This document shows, piece after piece, positions 1-7,428 of a stretch of DNA of 15,453 bases (position 1 is its first letter; every line of letters starts with the position of its first letter). The translations under genes were made by a program, and so were the position numbers. Where the stretch lies: assembly GCA_023411175.1 (NCBI GenBank), contig JAEYPB010000008.1:1-15453 (forward strand). The letters are read 5' to 3'. This stretch comes from Bacillota bacterium. GTDB taxonomy: Bacteria > Bacillota > Clostridia > Christensenellales > Aristaeellaceae. The notes beneath the pieces are model-generated. The model ran no database searches. It was not told the origin of the DNA and worked only from the letters and a program-made list of their open reading frames with translations.

Positions 1-44
1 GCGGTCAGTTGCCCGAGCGCCCTCTCGAAGCGCCGGAACCGCAT
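1..44 (-). CDS. Possible start of a minus-strand gene, cut by the window edge
   Basis: An ATG at 44-42 on the minus strand opens a frame reading MRFRRFERALGQL to the window edge. A GGAG motif at 56-53 sits 8 bases before it, which is ideal spacing. The arginine-rich start would fit the cytosolic end of a membrane protein, but only about 14 residues are visible, so no family can be named. The next minus-strand genes upstream (dehydrogenase and YitT) point the same way. The plus strand also has a short open frame ending in TAA at 48-50, which could instead be the C-terminus of a plus-strand gene. The ribosome binding site makes me favour the minus reading. Confidence 0.35.
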   Translation of the reverse strand, partial: MRFRRFERALGQLT

Positions 45-66
45 TTATAAAGCTCCAGAAAACAGC

Positions 67-330
67 GGCCGGGCGGAGATATTTCACCGCCCGGCCCAGA
101 CCATCAACAAAGGCCCCGTAGGGTTTCAATCGTGCCCGGCGGCGTGTACGCCGGGCACGGGATAGCGCCACCAGTACGCATACTGGTGGCGCTATCCACA
201 CCTTTGGTCAGTACGACGCCCGGAAATCCCGCAGGATTTCAGGCGCACGCAGGCTCTTTCCTTTGCATCGAAAAAACCGCAGGGGTTTTCGATGCCTTGC
301 GGCCGGGCGGAGACATTTCTTCGCCCGGCC
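67..330. repeat. Structured dispersed repeat, copy 1
   Basis: The core at 97-295 matches 8263-8459. Positions 131-223 and 8296-8388 align without gaps and differ at only four places by eye. The core holds an 11-bp hairpin (131-141 with 149-159), a 16-bp hairpin with a 4-base loop (161-176 with 181-196), a 6-bp hairpin (224-229 with 234-239) and an A/T-rich hairpin (265-294). It is bracketed by two near-identical GC-rich hairpins at 67-96 and 301-330, each with ggccgggcg and cgcccggcc arms. No coding frame is convincing and there is no transposase. It fills the gap between the edge gene and the dehydrogenase. The hairpin at 301-330 may also limit minus-strand transcription, but it lacks a T-run. 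Confidence 0.85.
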
Positions 331-352
331 GCATATGTCTATAGGCAATAGG

Positions 353-1105
353 CTATACCTTTGAAATGTGCATCATCAGATTCGACGGAATCAGCTTCGC
401 CAGCACCCGGTAGATTTTCATCAGCGCCAGCGCGGTGTATACCGCCCGCCCCTTTTTCGCAGCGACCAGCGACTTTTCCGCCATATATTCAGGCTTCACC
501 CGCGGCAGCATGTCGAAGGTCTTGCTCTTGATGTTCGCGATATCCAGAAATTCCGTCTCCATCGGGCAGGGACACGCGGCAAGCACCTTGATTCCCTTTT
601 TACGGTTTTCAAAGCGGATCGCCTTTGAAAGGCTGGAAACGTAGGCCTTTGTCGAGCAATAGACTGCCATGCGGGGCGTTGGCGCGAAGGCGGCGATGGA
701 ACTGACGTTGACCATGACGCTCCCCCGCTCCATGCGCCTGAGCGAAATGTTGGCTACGGCGGTCATCGCCCGCACGTTGACGTCCACCATCACGGTCTGG
801 CTGCGCCAGGAACCCTCCGCAAAGTCGCCCATCCAGCCGAGCCCCGCGTTGTTGACGAGAAGCGCGATTTTTTCGCCGCGCTCCGCCAGCAGCCGCTCGA
901 ATTCGTCCAGCCCTTCCGCGCCGGACAAGTCCAGCGGGACGCATCGGACGGTCTTCCCGGGCATCTCCGCCTTCAGCTTCTCAAGCCTGTCCAGGCGGCG
1001 GGCGACCAGCCAGTATTCCTCAATCTCCGGAAAGATCTTCATGGCGGCCAGCGCATAGGCGCGCCCCAGGCCCGAAGAAGCGCCGGTAACGACCGCGATG
1101 GGCAT
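353..1105 (-). CDS. SDR-family NAD(P)-dependent oxidoreductase
   Basis: This is a 250-residue classical short-chain dehydrogenase, the usual size for the family. The cofactor motif TGASSGLG is at residues 7-14, NNAG at 85-88 and the structural Asn in VDVN at 110. The catalytic set is Ser135/136, Tyr149 and Lys153 (YCSTK). The C-terminus is hydrophobic and basic, as in DltE/YqjQ-like members that act near membranes. The substrate cannot be read from sequence. The start is ATG 1105 because AAAGGGGG lies 6 bases before it. An ATG at 1111 directly abuts that motif, so it is a poor start. The gene lies 53 bases after yitT on the same strand with no clear terminator or promoter between, so the two are probably cotranscribed. 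Family is certain, function is not. Confidence 0.92.
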   Translation of the reverse strand: MPIAVVTGASSGLGRAYALAAMKIFPEIEEYWLVARRLDRLEKLKAEMPGKTVRCVPLDLSGAEGLDEFERLLAERGEKIALLVNNAGLGWMGDFAEGSWRSQTVMVDVNVRAMTAVANISLRRMERGSVMVNVSSIAAFAPTPRMAVYCSTKAYVSSLSKAIRFENRKKGIKVLAACPCPMETEFLDIANIKSKTFDMLPRVKPEYMAEKSLVAAKKGRAVYTALALMKIYRVLAKLIPSNLMMHISKV

Positions 1106-1158
1106 AGGCATCCCCCTTTGGTATGTAAGTATCGAATCAAATAGCCCGGTTTCCCGCG

Positions 1159-2001
1159 CTAATGCGGCTGGAACCCTTCGCCAAGCGCCTCGCGCACGTC
1201 GGTGGCGATCATGAACGCGCAGGGGTCGATGCCGCTGACGAGCGTCCGGAGCCTGAGCGTCTCCCGCCGGTTGATCACACACAAAAGCACCGCGCGGTCC
1301 TCACCGGTGTACATGCCGCGCCCGGCGAGGCTGGTCACACCCCGATCCATCTCTTCAAGCACGGCTTTAGAAATCTCTTCTGATTTTGTGGAGATGATGA
1401 AATACGCCTTGGCCATGTTGGGGCCTTCCAGCACGCGGTCGAGTACCCGGGCCATGATGTAGGTGGAGATCAGCGCCAGCATCGCGCCGGTGACGTCGTA
1501 CACGATCCCCGCGGCCAGGATGACCAGCCCGTCCACCATGAAGACGGCGGCGCTCACCTTGACCACCTTGAGCTTTTTGTGGATCAGCATGCCCAGCATG
1601 TCGCTGCCGCCGGTGGTCGCCTGGCCCAGCATGATCAGACCGAAGCCCGCGCCGCCGAGCACACCGCCGAAAACGGAGGCGAGCAGCCTGTCCGTTGTCA
1701 GCGCGCCAACCGGCAGGTAGTCGATCAGAAGAGACAGCCCTACCGAGGCAACCAGCGATCGGACGCCGAACTTCAGCCCCATCGACCGCATTGAAAGCGC
1801 GAACAGCGGTATGTTGAGGATCAGCGCCACGGTACCGACGTTCCAGCCTATGAGCGTATTGAGAATCTGGCCGATGCCGGTAAACCCGCCCGGCGCGACC
1901 TCGTTGGGGATCAGGAACAGCCTGTAAGCCATCGCGCTGACGAAGAGCCCCACCAAAATCTTGCCCCAGTTCACCATCTCCGCGCGCATCCGCTTAGCCA
2001 A
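1159..2001 (-). CDS. YitT family membrane protein (DUF161 + DUF2179)
   Basis: The 280-residue protein has about five hydrophobic segments in residues 12-190 and a soluble C-terminal DUF2179 domain at about 195-280 (GRGMYTGEDRAVLLCVI). Family marks are the PGGFTGIGQ stretch at 37-45, glycine-rich 112-121 and ATTGGSD at 128-134. YitT proteins are multipass inner-membrane proteins of unsettled function. I chose the TTG start at 2001: GGGAG at 2014-2010 is 8 bases before it, and the -10 box at 2041-2036 would overlap any earlier start such as the ATG at 2036. ATG 1989 is a possible alternative. The dehydrogenase at 353-1105 follows on the same strand and likely shares its transcript. Confidence 0.92.
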   Translation of the reverse strand: MAKRMRAEMVNWGKILVGLFVSAMAYRLFLIPNEVAPGGFTGIGQILNTLIGWNVGTVALILNIPLFALSMRSMGLKFGVRSLVASVGLSLLIDYLPVGALTTDRLLASVFGGVLGGAGFGLIMLGQATTGGSDMLGMLIHKKLKVVKVSAAVFMVDGLVILAAGIVYDVTGAMLALISTYIMARVLDRVLEGPNMAKAYFIISTKSEEISKAVLEEMDRGVTSLAGRGMYTGEDRAVLLCVINRRETLRLRTLVSGIDPCAFMIATDVREALGEGFQPH

Positions 2002-2035
2002 TGGACAATCTCCCTTTCCCCGCCCGAATATCGGC

Positions 2036-2064
2036 ATTATAACACATATTCTGCCAAAACAGAA
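2036..2064 (-). promoter_or_regulatory. Promoter of yitT
   Basis: On the minus strand a perfect TATAAT (2041-2036) is preceded after 17 bases by TTCTGT (2064-2059), a weak -35. Transcription would start near 2029, leaving a short leader that contains the ribosome binding site at 2014. This placement rules out the longer open frame that reaches back to 2139. Confidence 0.6.
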
Positions 2065-2164
2065 GCGGGATATGCCGCAGCCCCGGGCGGGATCTTCCCA
2101 TCCCTTAAAGAAGGCTCGGGGCGAAAACCATTGAAGCATTCTGTGCGATTGTATTCATTTAATG

Positions 2165-2196
2165 AAGAAAGCGGCCGAAGATCATTCTTCGACCGC
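2165..2196 (-). terminator. Intrinsic terminator of mazF
   Basis: An 11-bp stem with one G-T wobble (2186-2196 with 2171-2181) closes a 4-base loop and is followed on the minus strand by TTTCTT. The mazF stop codon lies in the loop, so the hairpin is built from the last codons of the gene. It separates mazF from yitT downstream. Confidence 0.7.
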
Positions 2197-2520
2197 CAGC
2201 GATACCCGGATTGCCTGATTGACTTTTTCCATCGTCTCCGGCGGCAGAATGCCGATGCGCTCCCGAAGCCTTCGCTTATCCAGCGTGCGCATCTGCTCCG
2301 CCAGCACCACCGATGGCCGGGCGAGGCCGGAACCCGAGACCAGCACATGGGTTGGAAGGCGCGCCTTGTCGATCTGGCTGGTCAGCGCCAGCACGACCAC
2401 GGTGGGGCTGAAGCGGTTGCCCACGTCGTTCTGCACCACCAGCACCGGCCGCATCCCGCCCTGTTCGGAACCGACGACCGGATCCAGGTCGGCGGTGTAG
2501 AGTTCTCCCCGCACAATCAT
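2182..2520 (-). CDS. MazF/PemK-family endoribonuclease toxin (EndoA/NdoA type)
   Basis: This 112-residue protein closely resembles the Bacillus EndoA toxin (about 116 residues), an ACA-type mRNA interferase. Shared stretches include the VVGSEQGG-RPVLVVQND block (15-32), GNRFSPT (34-40) and LPTHV (55-59). The predicted catalytic residues are Arg24 and Thr47. The start is ATG 2520 with GGGAGGG ending 6 bases upstream. EndoA normally lies just downstream of a small antitoxin gene (EndoAI, ribbon-helix-helix). Here the upstream 94 bases to the divergent CapA-like gene contain no such gene, and yitT lies downstream, so the toxin is an orphan in this window. Its terminator at 2165-2196 makes it a single-gene unit. 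Confidence 0.93.
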   Translation of the reverse strand: MIVRGELYTADLDPVVGSEQGGMRPVLVVQNDVGNRFSPTVVVLALTSQIDKARLPTHVLVSGSGLARPSVVLAEQMRTLDKRRLRERIGILPPETMEKVNQAIRVSLAVEE

Positions 2521-2571
2521 GCTCAGCCCTCCCGCGGCATACTATGCGCGCCGCGGCGGATGCGCGCGGGT

Positions 2572-2600
2572 TTGACAGGCTGAAACGCATGTTGTACAAT
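2572..2600 (+). promoter_or_regulatory. Sigma-A promoter of the cell-envelope block
   Basis: TTGACA at 2572-2577, a 17-base spacer and TACAAT at 2595-2600 form a near-consensus promoter. Transcription should begin near 2607, about 35 bases before the TTG start of the CapA-like gene. With no visible terminator up to 7335, it may drive all four genes of the block. Confidence 0.8.
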
Positions 2601-2641
2601 TATCCTGTATATCTATGCTGATTTTAATGGAGGCAACGCCC

Positions 2642-3769
2642 TTGGTTACGATGGCGATATGCGGCGATCTGGTTCCCACGCGCTCAAACGCCTCGTTTTT
2701 TGAGCGGGGCGAGGTTTCCGGCGCGCTGGACGAAAGGCTTCTATTTCTGCTGATGACCGCCGACGCGCGGGTCATCAACCTCGAAGCGCCGCTCTTTGAC
2801 GGAAGCGCGCCGATCAAGAAGGCCGGCCCAGCGCTGTCCGCGCCCACGGGCTGTGCAAATGGACTCGGCCAGTTGTCCCCAATTCTGGCGCTGGCCAACA
2901 ACCACATTCTGGACCACGGCCCGGAGGGTCTGGATTCGACCCTCGGCGCGCTGGACGCCGGGGGCATCCCCGCCTTCGGCGCGGGCGCGAACCGCTCGCT
3001 GGCGGCCAAACCCTACATCTATAAAAAAGACGGGCTGAAGATCGGCCTTATCGCCTGCTGCGAGCGGGAGTTTTCGGTGGCGGGGGAAAGCTCTCCCGGC
3101 GCGAATCCCTTCGACCCGCTGGAGACCCCCGACCAGGTGCGGCGCCTGAAGGAAGTCTGCGACCACGTGGTGGTCCTCTACCACGGCGGCATCGAATGCT
3201 ACCGCTATCCGTCGCCGGGGCTGCGCAAGACGCTGAGAAAGCTCGTGGAAAAGGGCGCCGATCTGGTCGTCTGTCAGCACACCCACGCGGTGGGGTGCTA
3301 TGAGGAATACGAGGGCGGAACCATCGTCTACGGACAGGGAAATTTGCTCTTTGACCGCAGAAACGACGAGTATTGGCGCACGGCGCTCGTCGTGCAGGCA
3401 ACTTTCGATGGGGGTGTGCACGTCCAATACCTGCCGGTGGTGCATCAGGGCCACCGCGCGCTGATGGCGAAGGGCGACGAGGCGGATGTTATTCTCTCCG
3501 GCTTTTACGCCCGCTCCGAGGAGATCCTCTCCCCCGGCTTCGTGGAAAAGGCCTTCGCTCGCCGGGCGGAGAAGGCGCTGGAGGATGCGCTGTACGCGCT
3601 CTCCGGAAAAGATCGGCTGCTGACGCGGATCGACCGCCGGCTGGGCGGCATCCTGACGCGGCGCGCATTCACGAAGCGCCGGATGATTGACCTGATCAAC
3701 CTCACGGAGTGCGACGCGCTTCGTGAGCAACTCCTCGAAGGGCTGAAAGACCGGCTGGAAAAGACCTGA
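2642..3769 (+). CDS. CapA family protein (PGA_cap, metallophosphatase-like fold)
   Basis: The 375-residue protein carries the motifs of the CapA/PGA_cap family: GDL near the start (8-10), NLEAP (46-50), ANNHILDHG (85-93), LYHGG (179-183), QHTHAVG (212-218) and YGQGN (230-234). The His and Asp/Asn residues in these are the expected metal ligands of a calcineurin-like fold. CapA was named for poly-gamma-glutamate capsule synthesis, but many family members act elsewhere and the substrate here is unknown. It has no signal peptide or membrane segment, so it is probably cytosolic. The C-terminal ~90 residues are helical, basic and unassigned. The start is TTG 2642, with GGAGG at 2629-2633 giving 8 bases of spacing. 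An ATG at 2615 precedes the Shine-Dalgarno and is rejected. The FHA gene follows after 22 bases. Confidence 0.9.
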   Translation: MVTMAICGDLVPTRSNASFFERGEVSGALDERLLFLLMTADARVINLEAPLFDGSAPIKKAGPALSAPTGCANGLGQLSPILALANNHILDHGPEGLDSTLGALDAGGIPAFGAGANRSLAAKPYIYKKDGLKIGLIACCEREFSVAGESSPGANPFDPLETPDQVRRLKEVCDHVVVLYHGGIECYRYPSPGLRKTLRKLVEKGADLVVCQHTHAVGCYEEYEGGTIVYGQGNLLFDRRNDEYWRTALVVQATFDGGVHVQYLPVVHQGHRALMAKGDEADVILSGFYARSEEILSPGFVEKAFARRAEKALEDALYALSGKDRLLTRIDRRLGGILTRRAFTKRRMIDLINLTECDALREQLLEGLKDRLEKT

Positions 3770-3791
3770 TTTCTACGAAGGAGGCGCGGCC

Positions 3792-4634
3792 TTGAGTTCA
3801 GACCTGTACGCGCTCGTCGCGCTGGCCGCGCGATACTGGTTTGTGGCGCTGATCGTCATGGTGCTGTTTCGCGCCTGGCGGATGACAGTGGCCGACAACC
3901 GCCGCGCAAAACTATTGCGCGCCTGGATGGGGCAGACCGGTTGCGTGGGCGAGTGGATTCTGAACCCCGGCTCCAAAAAGCGCGTCAGCTACCCGATCCC
4001 GCGGGAAGGCGTTCTGGGCAGCGCCCGCAGCGCCGACGTTCGCATACGCCACCGCGACATGCGGCGCGCCCACGCCCATTTTGAGCTGCGGGAGGGCGGC
4101 GTGCTCGTTCGGCCGCTGGGTCGCGCCCAGCTTTCCGTGGGCGGGGGCCACACCGGCGGGACGGTGTTTTTGCAGGATGGCGACGTCCTGACCATCGGGC
4201 GGCTGCAACTGATGCTGGTGCTGTTCGACGCGCCTGCCGAGGAAGAGGAAGCCGACGAGTGGTTCGAGGTCACACCCGGCGAAATCCCGGGCGACGCCGA
4301 GGCAGAGGACTGGTATGATGAACCGCCTGTCTCCCCATACGCCCGGCCCACACCCGCCGCGGGACATGGCCCGGCCGCGCCGCGGCGCGCAAAGCGCGCT
4401 GCCCGAGCCGGGGAGACGATCCTGCCCGGCGATGCGCCGGTCGCAACGCGCAGGCAAAAACCGTCCGGAACTCCCCGGGCGGCACAGCGCTCCCGGCGAA
4501 CCCCGGATGGCGCGGACATCTTTTTTGATCCGGACTTTGCGCCCGCCGGGCGGAAAGCCCGGGGCGGACGGCGCGCGAAGGCCGCGCCAGACGACGACGC
4601 TTTCAATGAGGATACGATATGGCCAGACCTATAG
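3792..4634 (+). CDS. FHA-domain membrane-anchored protein
   Basis: Residues about 12-27 form one hydrophobic segment near the N-terminus. An FHA domain follows at about 68-145, with the phosphothreonine-binding loop marks GSARSADVRI (76-85) and RRAHAHF (91-97). After an acidic stretch (150-177) comes a low-complexity tail rich in Pro, Ala and Arg, ending FNEDTIWPDL. FHA domains bind phosphothreonine peptides. In Actinobacteria such proteins sit beside rodA/pbpA and a Ser/Thr kinase and tune cell-wall synthesis. Here the SEDS gene starts before this one ends (16-base overlap), so the two are translationally coupled. The start is TTG 3792 with AAGGAGG 7 bases upstream. No kinase or phosphatase lies in the window. 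The domain call is firm; the regulatory role is inference. Confidence 0.9.
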   Translation: MSSDLYALVALAARYWFVALIVMVLFRAWRMTVADNRRAKLLRAWMGQTGCVGEWILNPGSKKRVSYPIPREGVLGSARSADVRIRHRDMRRAHAHFELREGGVLVRPLGRAQLSVGGGHTGGTVFLQDGDVLTIGRLQLMLVLFDAPAEEEEADEWFEVTPGEIPGDAEAEDWYDEPPVSPYARPTPAAGHGPAAPRRAKRAARAGETILPGDAPVATRRQKPSGTPRAAQRSRRTPDGADIFFDPDFAPAGRKARGGRRAKAAPDDDAFNEDTIWPDL

Positions 4635-5917
4635 AATCCGGCGCGCTGCGCCGCGCGGTGCTGCGCGCGAATACCCACCTGCTCCTGACCGGTGTGATGC
4701 TCTTCCAGTTCACCGGCATGCTTTTGCTCGCCATAAAATCCGACTCCTTGGACCTGCAGGCGCTCGTCTTCGCCGCCCTGATGCCCGCCGTCACGTTCTT
4801 TGTAGTCAAGCTGTTTTCAAAACTCTGGCCAATCGACCGGGCGCTGCTCATCCTGACGCTCCTGCTGTGTTCCATCAGCCTCGTAAGCCTCAAGGACATC
4901 GCCCGCTCGTCGGAAACGCCGCTGGCCCAGGCCTATTACATGCTCGCAGGCATTGTCGCGATGGGCATTGGCATAGGAATGATACGGCACATGCGCGGCT
5001 GGGACAGGTGGACGCTGCCGCTGGCCATCGTCACCTTCCTGGCGGTGGCCGCGCCGCTCGTGATCGGGGACTGGCAGAACGGCGCGAAAAACTGGATTCG
5101 CTTCGGGTCAGGCGGCCTTTCGGTGCAGCCGTCGGAGTTTGGAAAGCTCTCGCTGATCTTCATCCTCGCCGCGCAGCTCTCGAACCGCCCGCGCTTTCGA
5201 AAGTGCCTGCCGTCGATCGCCTACGCGGCGGCGCTTTGCGGCCTGCTCCTGGTCGAGCGGGATCTGGGCGCGCTGCTTCTCTACTTCCTGACGACGGTCA
5301 TGATGTTCTACGCCGCGACCTCGAACCTCCCCATCACGCTGGGCGGGCTGGGCTTGGGCGTTGGCGGCGCGGTGGCGGCCTACAACCTGTTCCCCTATGT
5401 CGCCAAGCGGTTTGAGATGTTCCAGAACCCCTGGAGCGACCCCCTGGACTCCGGCTGGCAGATCATCCAGGCGCTGATCGCCATCGGCTCCGGGGGCATG
5501 TTCGGCATGGGACTCGGGCTGGGCTACCCCCGGAACATCCCGCTGTACCATTCCGACTTCATCTTTGCGGCGATCAGCGAGGAATTCGGGCTGATCTTCG
5601 CGCTGGCGATGCTGGGCATTTACGTGCTGATCCTGATGCGCGGCGCGTCGGTGGCGATGAACGCGCGCACCAGCTTCCACGCGCTGGTCGCCTTCGGCGT
5701 GGTGGCGCTGATCGCGGCGCAGACCTTCGTGATCGTGGGCGGCAACATCAAACTGATTCCGCTGACCGGCGTCACGCTGCCTTTCGTCAGCGCGGGCGGC
5801 AGCTCGATGGTCAGCATGATGGGCGCGATGGGGATGCTGCTGGGCGTATCCTCTCTCAACGCCAACGATGAGGCCGACGACCTTCGCCGGCTCGAGTGGC
5901 GGGAGGGCACGCCATGA
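4619..5917 (+). CDS. SEDS peptidoglycan glycosyltransferase, FtsW/RodA/SpoVE family
   Basis: This 432-residue multipass protein has about ten membrane segments and polymerises lipid II into glycan strands with a partner class B PBP. Family motifs are GAKNWI (155-160), QPSEF (170-174), RDLGALLLYF (214-223), the extracellular loop SDPLDSGWQ (273-281), the SDFIFAAISEEFG block (312-324) and TLPFVSAGGSS (386-396). The conserved Asp of the large extracellular loop, needed for activity in studied SEDS proteins, most likely corresponds to Asp274. It begins inside the end of the FHA gene and overlaps the PBP gene by ATGA, so the three proteins are probably made together. Whether it serves division (FtsW), elongation (RodA) or sporulation (SpoVE) cannot be decided; the arrangement resembles actinobacterial rodA-pbpA. 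Confidence 0.95.
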   Translation: MARPIESGALRRAVLRANTHLLLTGVMLFQFTGMLLLAIKSDSLDLQALVFAALMPAVTFFVVKLFSKLWPIDRALLILTLLLCSISLVSLKDIARSSETPLAQAYYMLAGIVAMGIGIGMIRHMRGWDRWTLPLAIVTFLAVAAPLVIGDWQNGAKNWIRFGSGGLSVQPSEFGKLSLIFILAAQLSNRPRFRKCLPSIAYAAALCGLLLVERDLGALLLYFLTTVMMFYAATSNLPITLGGLGLGVGGAVAAYNLFPYVAKRFEMFQNPWSDPLDSGWQIIQALIAIGSGGMFGMGLGLGYPRNIPLYHSDFIFAAISEEFGLIFALAMLGIYVLILMRGASVAMNARTSFHALVAFGVVALIAAQTFVIVGGNIKLIPLTGVTLPFVSAGGSSMVSMMGAMGMLLGVSSLNANDEADDLRRLEWREGTP

Positions 5918-7335
5918 AGCAGATGCGAAGGGCCATTCAGGCCGTCTCGGCCATCCTCGTGGTGGCGTTTCTGGGCCTTGGCGGCTGGCTGGGCTACACG
6001 GTCTATTCCCAGGGCTCCCGCTGGACGACCAGCCAGCTGAACAGCCGGCTGAACGTGGCCAAGAAGACCAACGCGATGGGCGACGTCACCGACCGCAACG
6101 GACTTCTGCTCGCCACCACCGGCGAAGACCGGACGCGCAAGTACAGCGCGAACAAGACCATCCGCCGCGCGGTGTCGCAGACCGTGGGCGACGCGATGGG
6201 CATGTCCGGCACCGGGGTCGAAACCTTTCATGCCGGGACGCTCCTGGGCATCTCCGGATCGATCATCGACCGCACCTGGCAGGTGCTGAGCGGCAACCAG
6301 GCCCGGGGCGACGACATCCGCCTCACCATCGACGCGGAGCTATGCGCCTACATCGCGCAGCAGTTCCCGTCAAAGAAGCAGGGCGCGGTGGTGGTGATGA
6401 ACTACGTGACCGGCGAGATCCTTGCGATGGTTTCGAAGCCCGATTACGACCCCGCGGCGCTGTCCACCCGCCAGTCCGGCGCGGACGAGTCCGGCTCCGG
6501 CTACCTGAACCGCGTGTTGCAGGGGCAGTACCCGCCGGGGTCCACCTTCAAGATCGTCACCCTGGCCTCCACGTTGGAGAACCTGCCCGGCGCGGTCAAC
6601 CGCACCTACGTGTGCGAGGGGCTGAAGGAGTTCGGACGGGGCAAGGTGACCTGCTACGGCGGCGCGGTGCACGGAAAGATGTCGCTGCTCGAAGCCTTTG
6701 AGAAGAGCTGCAACATCACCTTCGCTTCGCTGGCCGCGGAGCTTGGCGCCGACAGGCTGATCGCCACCGCCCGCAAGATGGGCTTTGACGACAACTTCAG
6801 CTTCCGGGACCTGGTGCTCTACGAATCCTCGATCCCAGAGTCGATCACGGACGCGGGCGAGCTTGCGTGGACGGGTGTCGGGCAGGGAAAGCTCCTCGTA
6901 ACGCCGCTGCACATGGCGATGATCACCTCCGCCGTCGCAAACGGCGGCGCAATGCCCACGCCCCAGCTCGTGAAGCAGGTGACGGGCGTCGGCGGCCTTC
7001 CCCGCCTTCGAACCGCCTCCGGCACCTACGCCCGCGTGATGACGGAAGACGTGGCCGGGACCGTGGGTAAGTACATGGCGCAGGTGGTAAAAGTCGGCAC
7101 CGCGAAAAAAGCGGCCATCAAGGGGTACACCGTCTGCGGCAAGACCGGCTCCGCCGAGACGAGCGACGACAAGTCCGTCCCCACCGACGCCTGGTTCGTC
7201 GGCTACGTGGACGACCCCGGCCACCCCTACGCCATCGCGGTGGTGGTCGAAAAGGGCGGCGCGGGCGGCGATGTCGCCGCACCGCTGGCGGCGAAGGCCC
7301 TGAAAAAGGCAATTTCACGCAGTATCTCCGGCTAG
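5914..7335 (+). CDS. Class B penicillin-binding protein (D,D-transpeptidase)
   Basis: The 473-residue protein has an uncleaved signal anchor at about 7-30, a short dimerisation-like region (about 50-130) and a penicillin-binding transpeptidase domain (about 155-470). All three active-site motifs are present: STFK with nucleophile Ser210 and Lys213, SCN at 265-267 and KTG at 410-412. It crosslinks peptidoglycan outside the membrane and is sensitive to beta-lactams. At 473 residues and without PASTA repeats it is compact, like actinobacterial PbpA. The start is ATG 5914, overlapping the ftsW-type stop as ATGA, with GGGAGGG 6 bases upstream. It is the expected partner of the preceding SEDS polymerase. 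Confidence 0.95.
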   Translation: MKQMRRAIQAVSAILVVAFLGLGGWLGYTVYSQGSRWTTSQLNSRLNVAKKTNAMGDVTDRNGLLLATTGEDRTRKYSANKTIRRAVSQTVGDAMGMSGTGVETFHAGTLLGISGSIIDRTWQVLSGNQARGDDIRLTIDAELCAYIAQQFPSKKQGAVVVMNYVTGEILAMVSKPDYDPAALSTRQSGADESGSGYLNRVLQGQYPPGSTFKIVTLASTLENLPGAVNRTYVCEGLKEFGRGKVTCYGGAVHGKMSLLEAFEKSCNITFASLAAELGADRLIATARKMGFDDNFSFRDLVLYESSIPESITDAGELAWTGVGQGKLLVTPLHMAMITSAVANGGAMPTPQLVKQVTGVGGLPRLRTASGTYARVMTEDVAGTVGKYMAQVVKVGTAKKAAIKGYTVCGKTGSAETSDDKSVPTDAWFVGYVDDPGHPYAIAVVVEKGGAGGDVAAPLAAKALKKAISRSISG

Positions 7336-7360
7336 CGCTTTGAAAATAAGCATATTCCAC

Positions 7361-7389
7361 TTGTGTATGCGCAAGTTTTGTCGTAAAAT
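7361..7389 (+). promoter_or_regulatory. Promoter of uppP
   Basis: TTGTGT (7361-7366) and TAAAAT (7384-7389) are 17 bases apart in the 93-base gap before uppP. No terminator is visible after the PBP gene, so uppP may also receive read-through from the upstream block. Confidence 0.55.
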
Positions 7390-7428
7390 AGGAGCACGCT
7401 ATCCGGCGAAGTAGAAGGAGGCGCTTGT

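Noticed and set aside
3..50. C-terminus of a plus-strand gene ending at TAA 48-50
   Set aside because: Only 15 codons with no context; the minus-strand ATG with ideal ribosome binding site in the same bases is somewhat better supported, though neither is certain.
67..340. Insertion sequence or CRISPR array
   Set aside because: No transposase or regularly spaced short repeats; the two hairpin-rich copies are 8 kb apart and single.
132..344. 70-codon frame inside repeat copy 1
   Set aside because: It runs through perfect hairpins and is not preserved as a frame in copy 2, so the element is not protein-coding.
2741..3730. 329-codon minus-strand frame opposite the CapA-like gene
   Set aside because: Antisense shadow of a gene with clear family motifs; no recognisable domain or ribosome binding site.
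4315..5415. 366-codon plus-strand frame across the FHA and SEDS genes
   Set aside because: It lies out of frame over two well-supported genes; composition is Arg/Pro/Ala-rich as expected for a GC-rich shadow.
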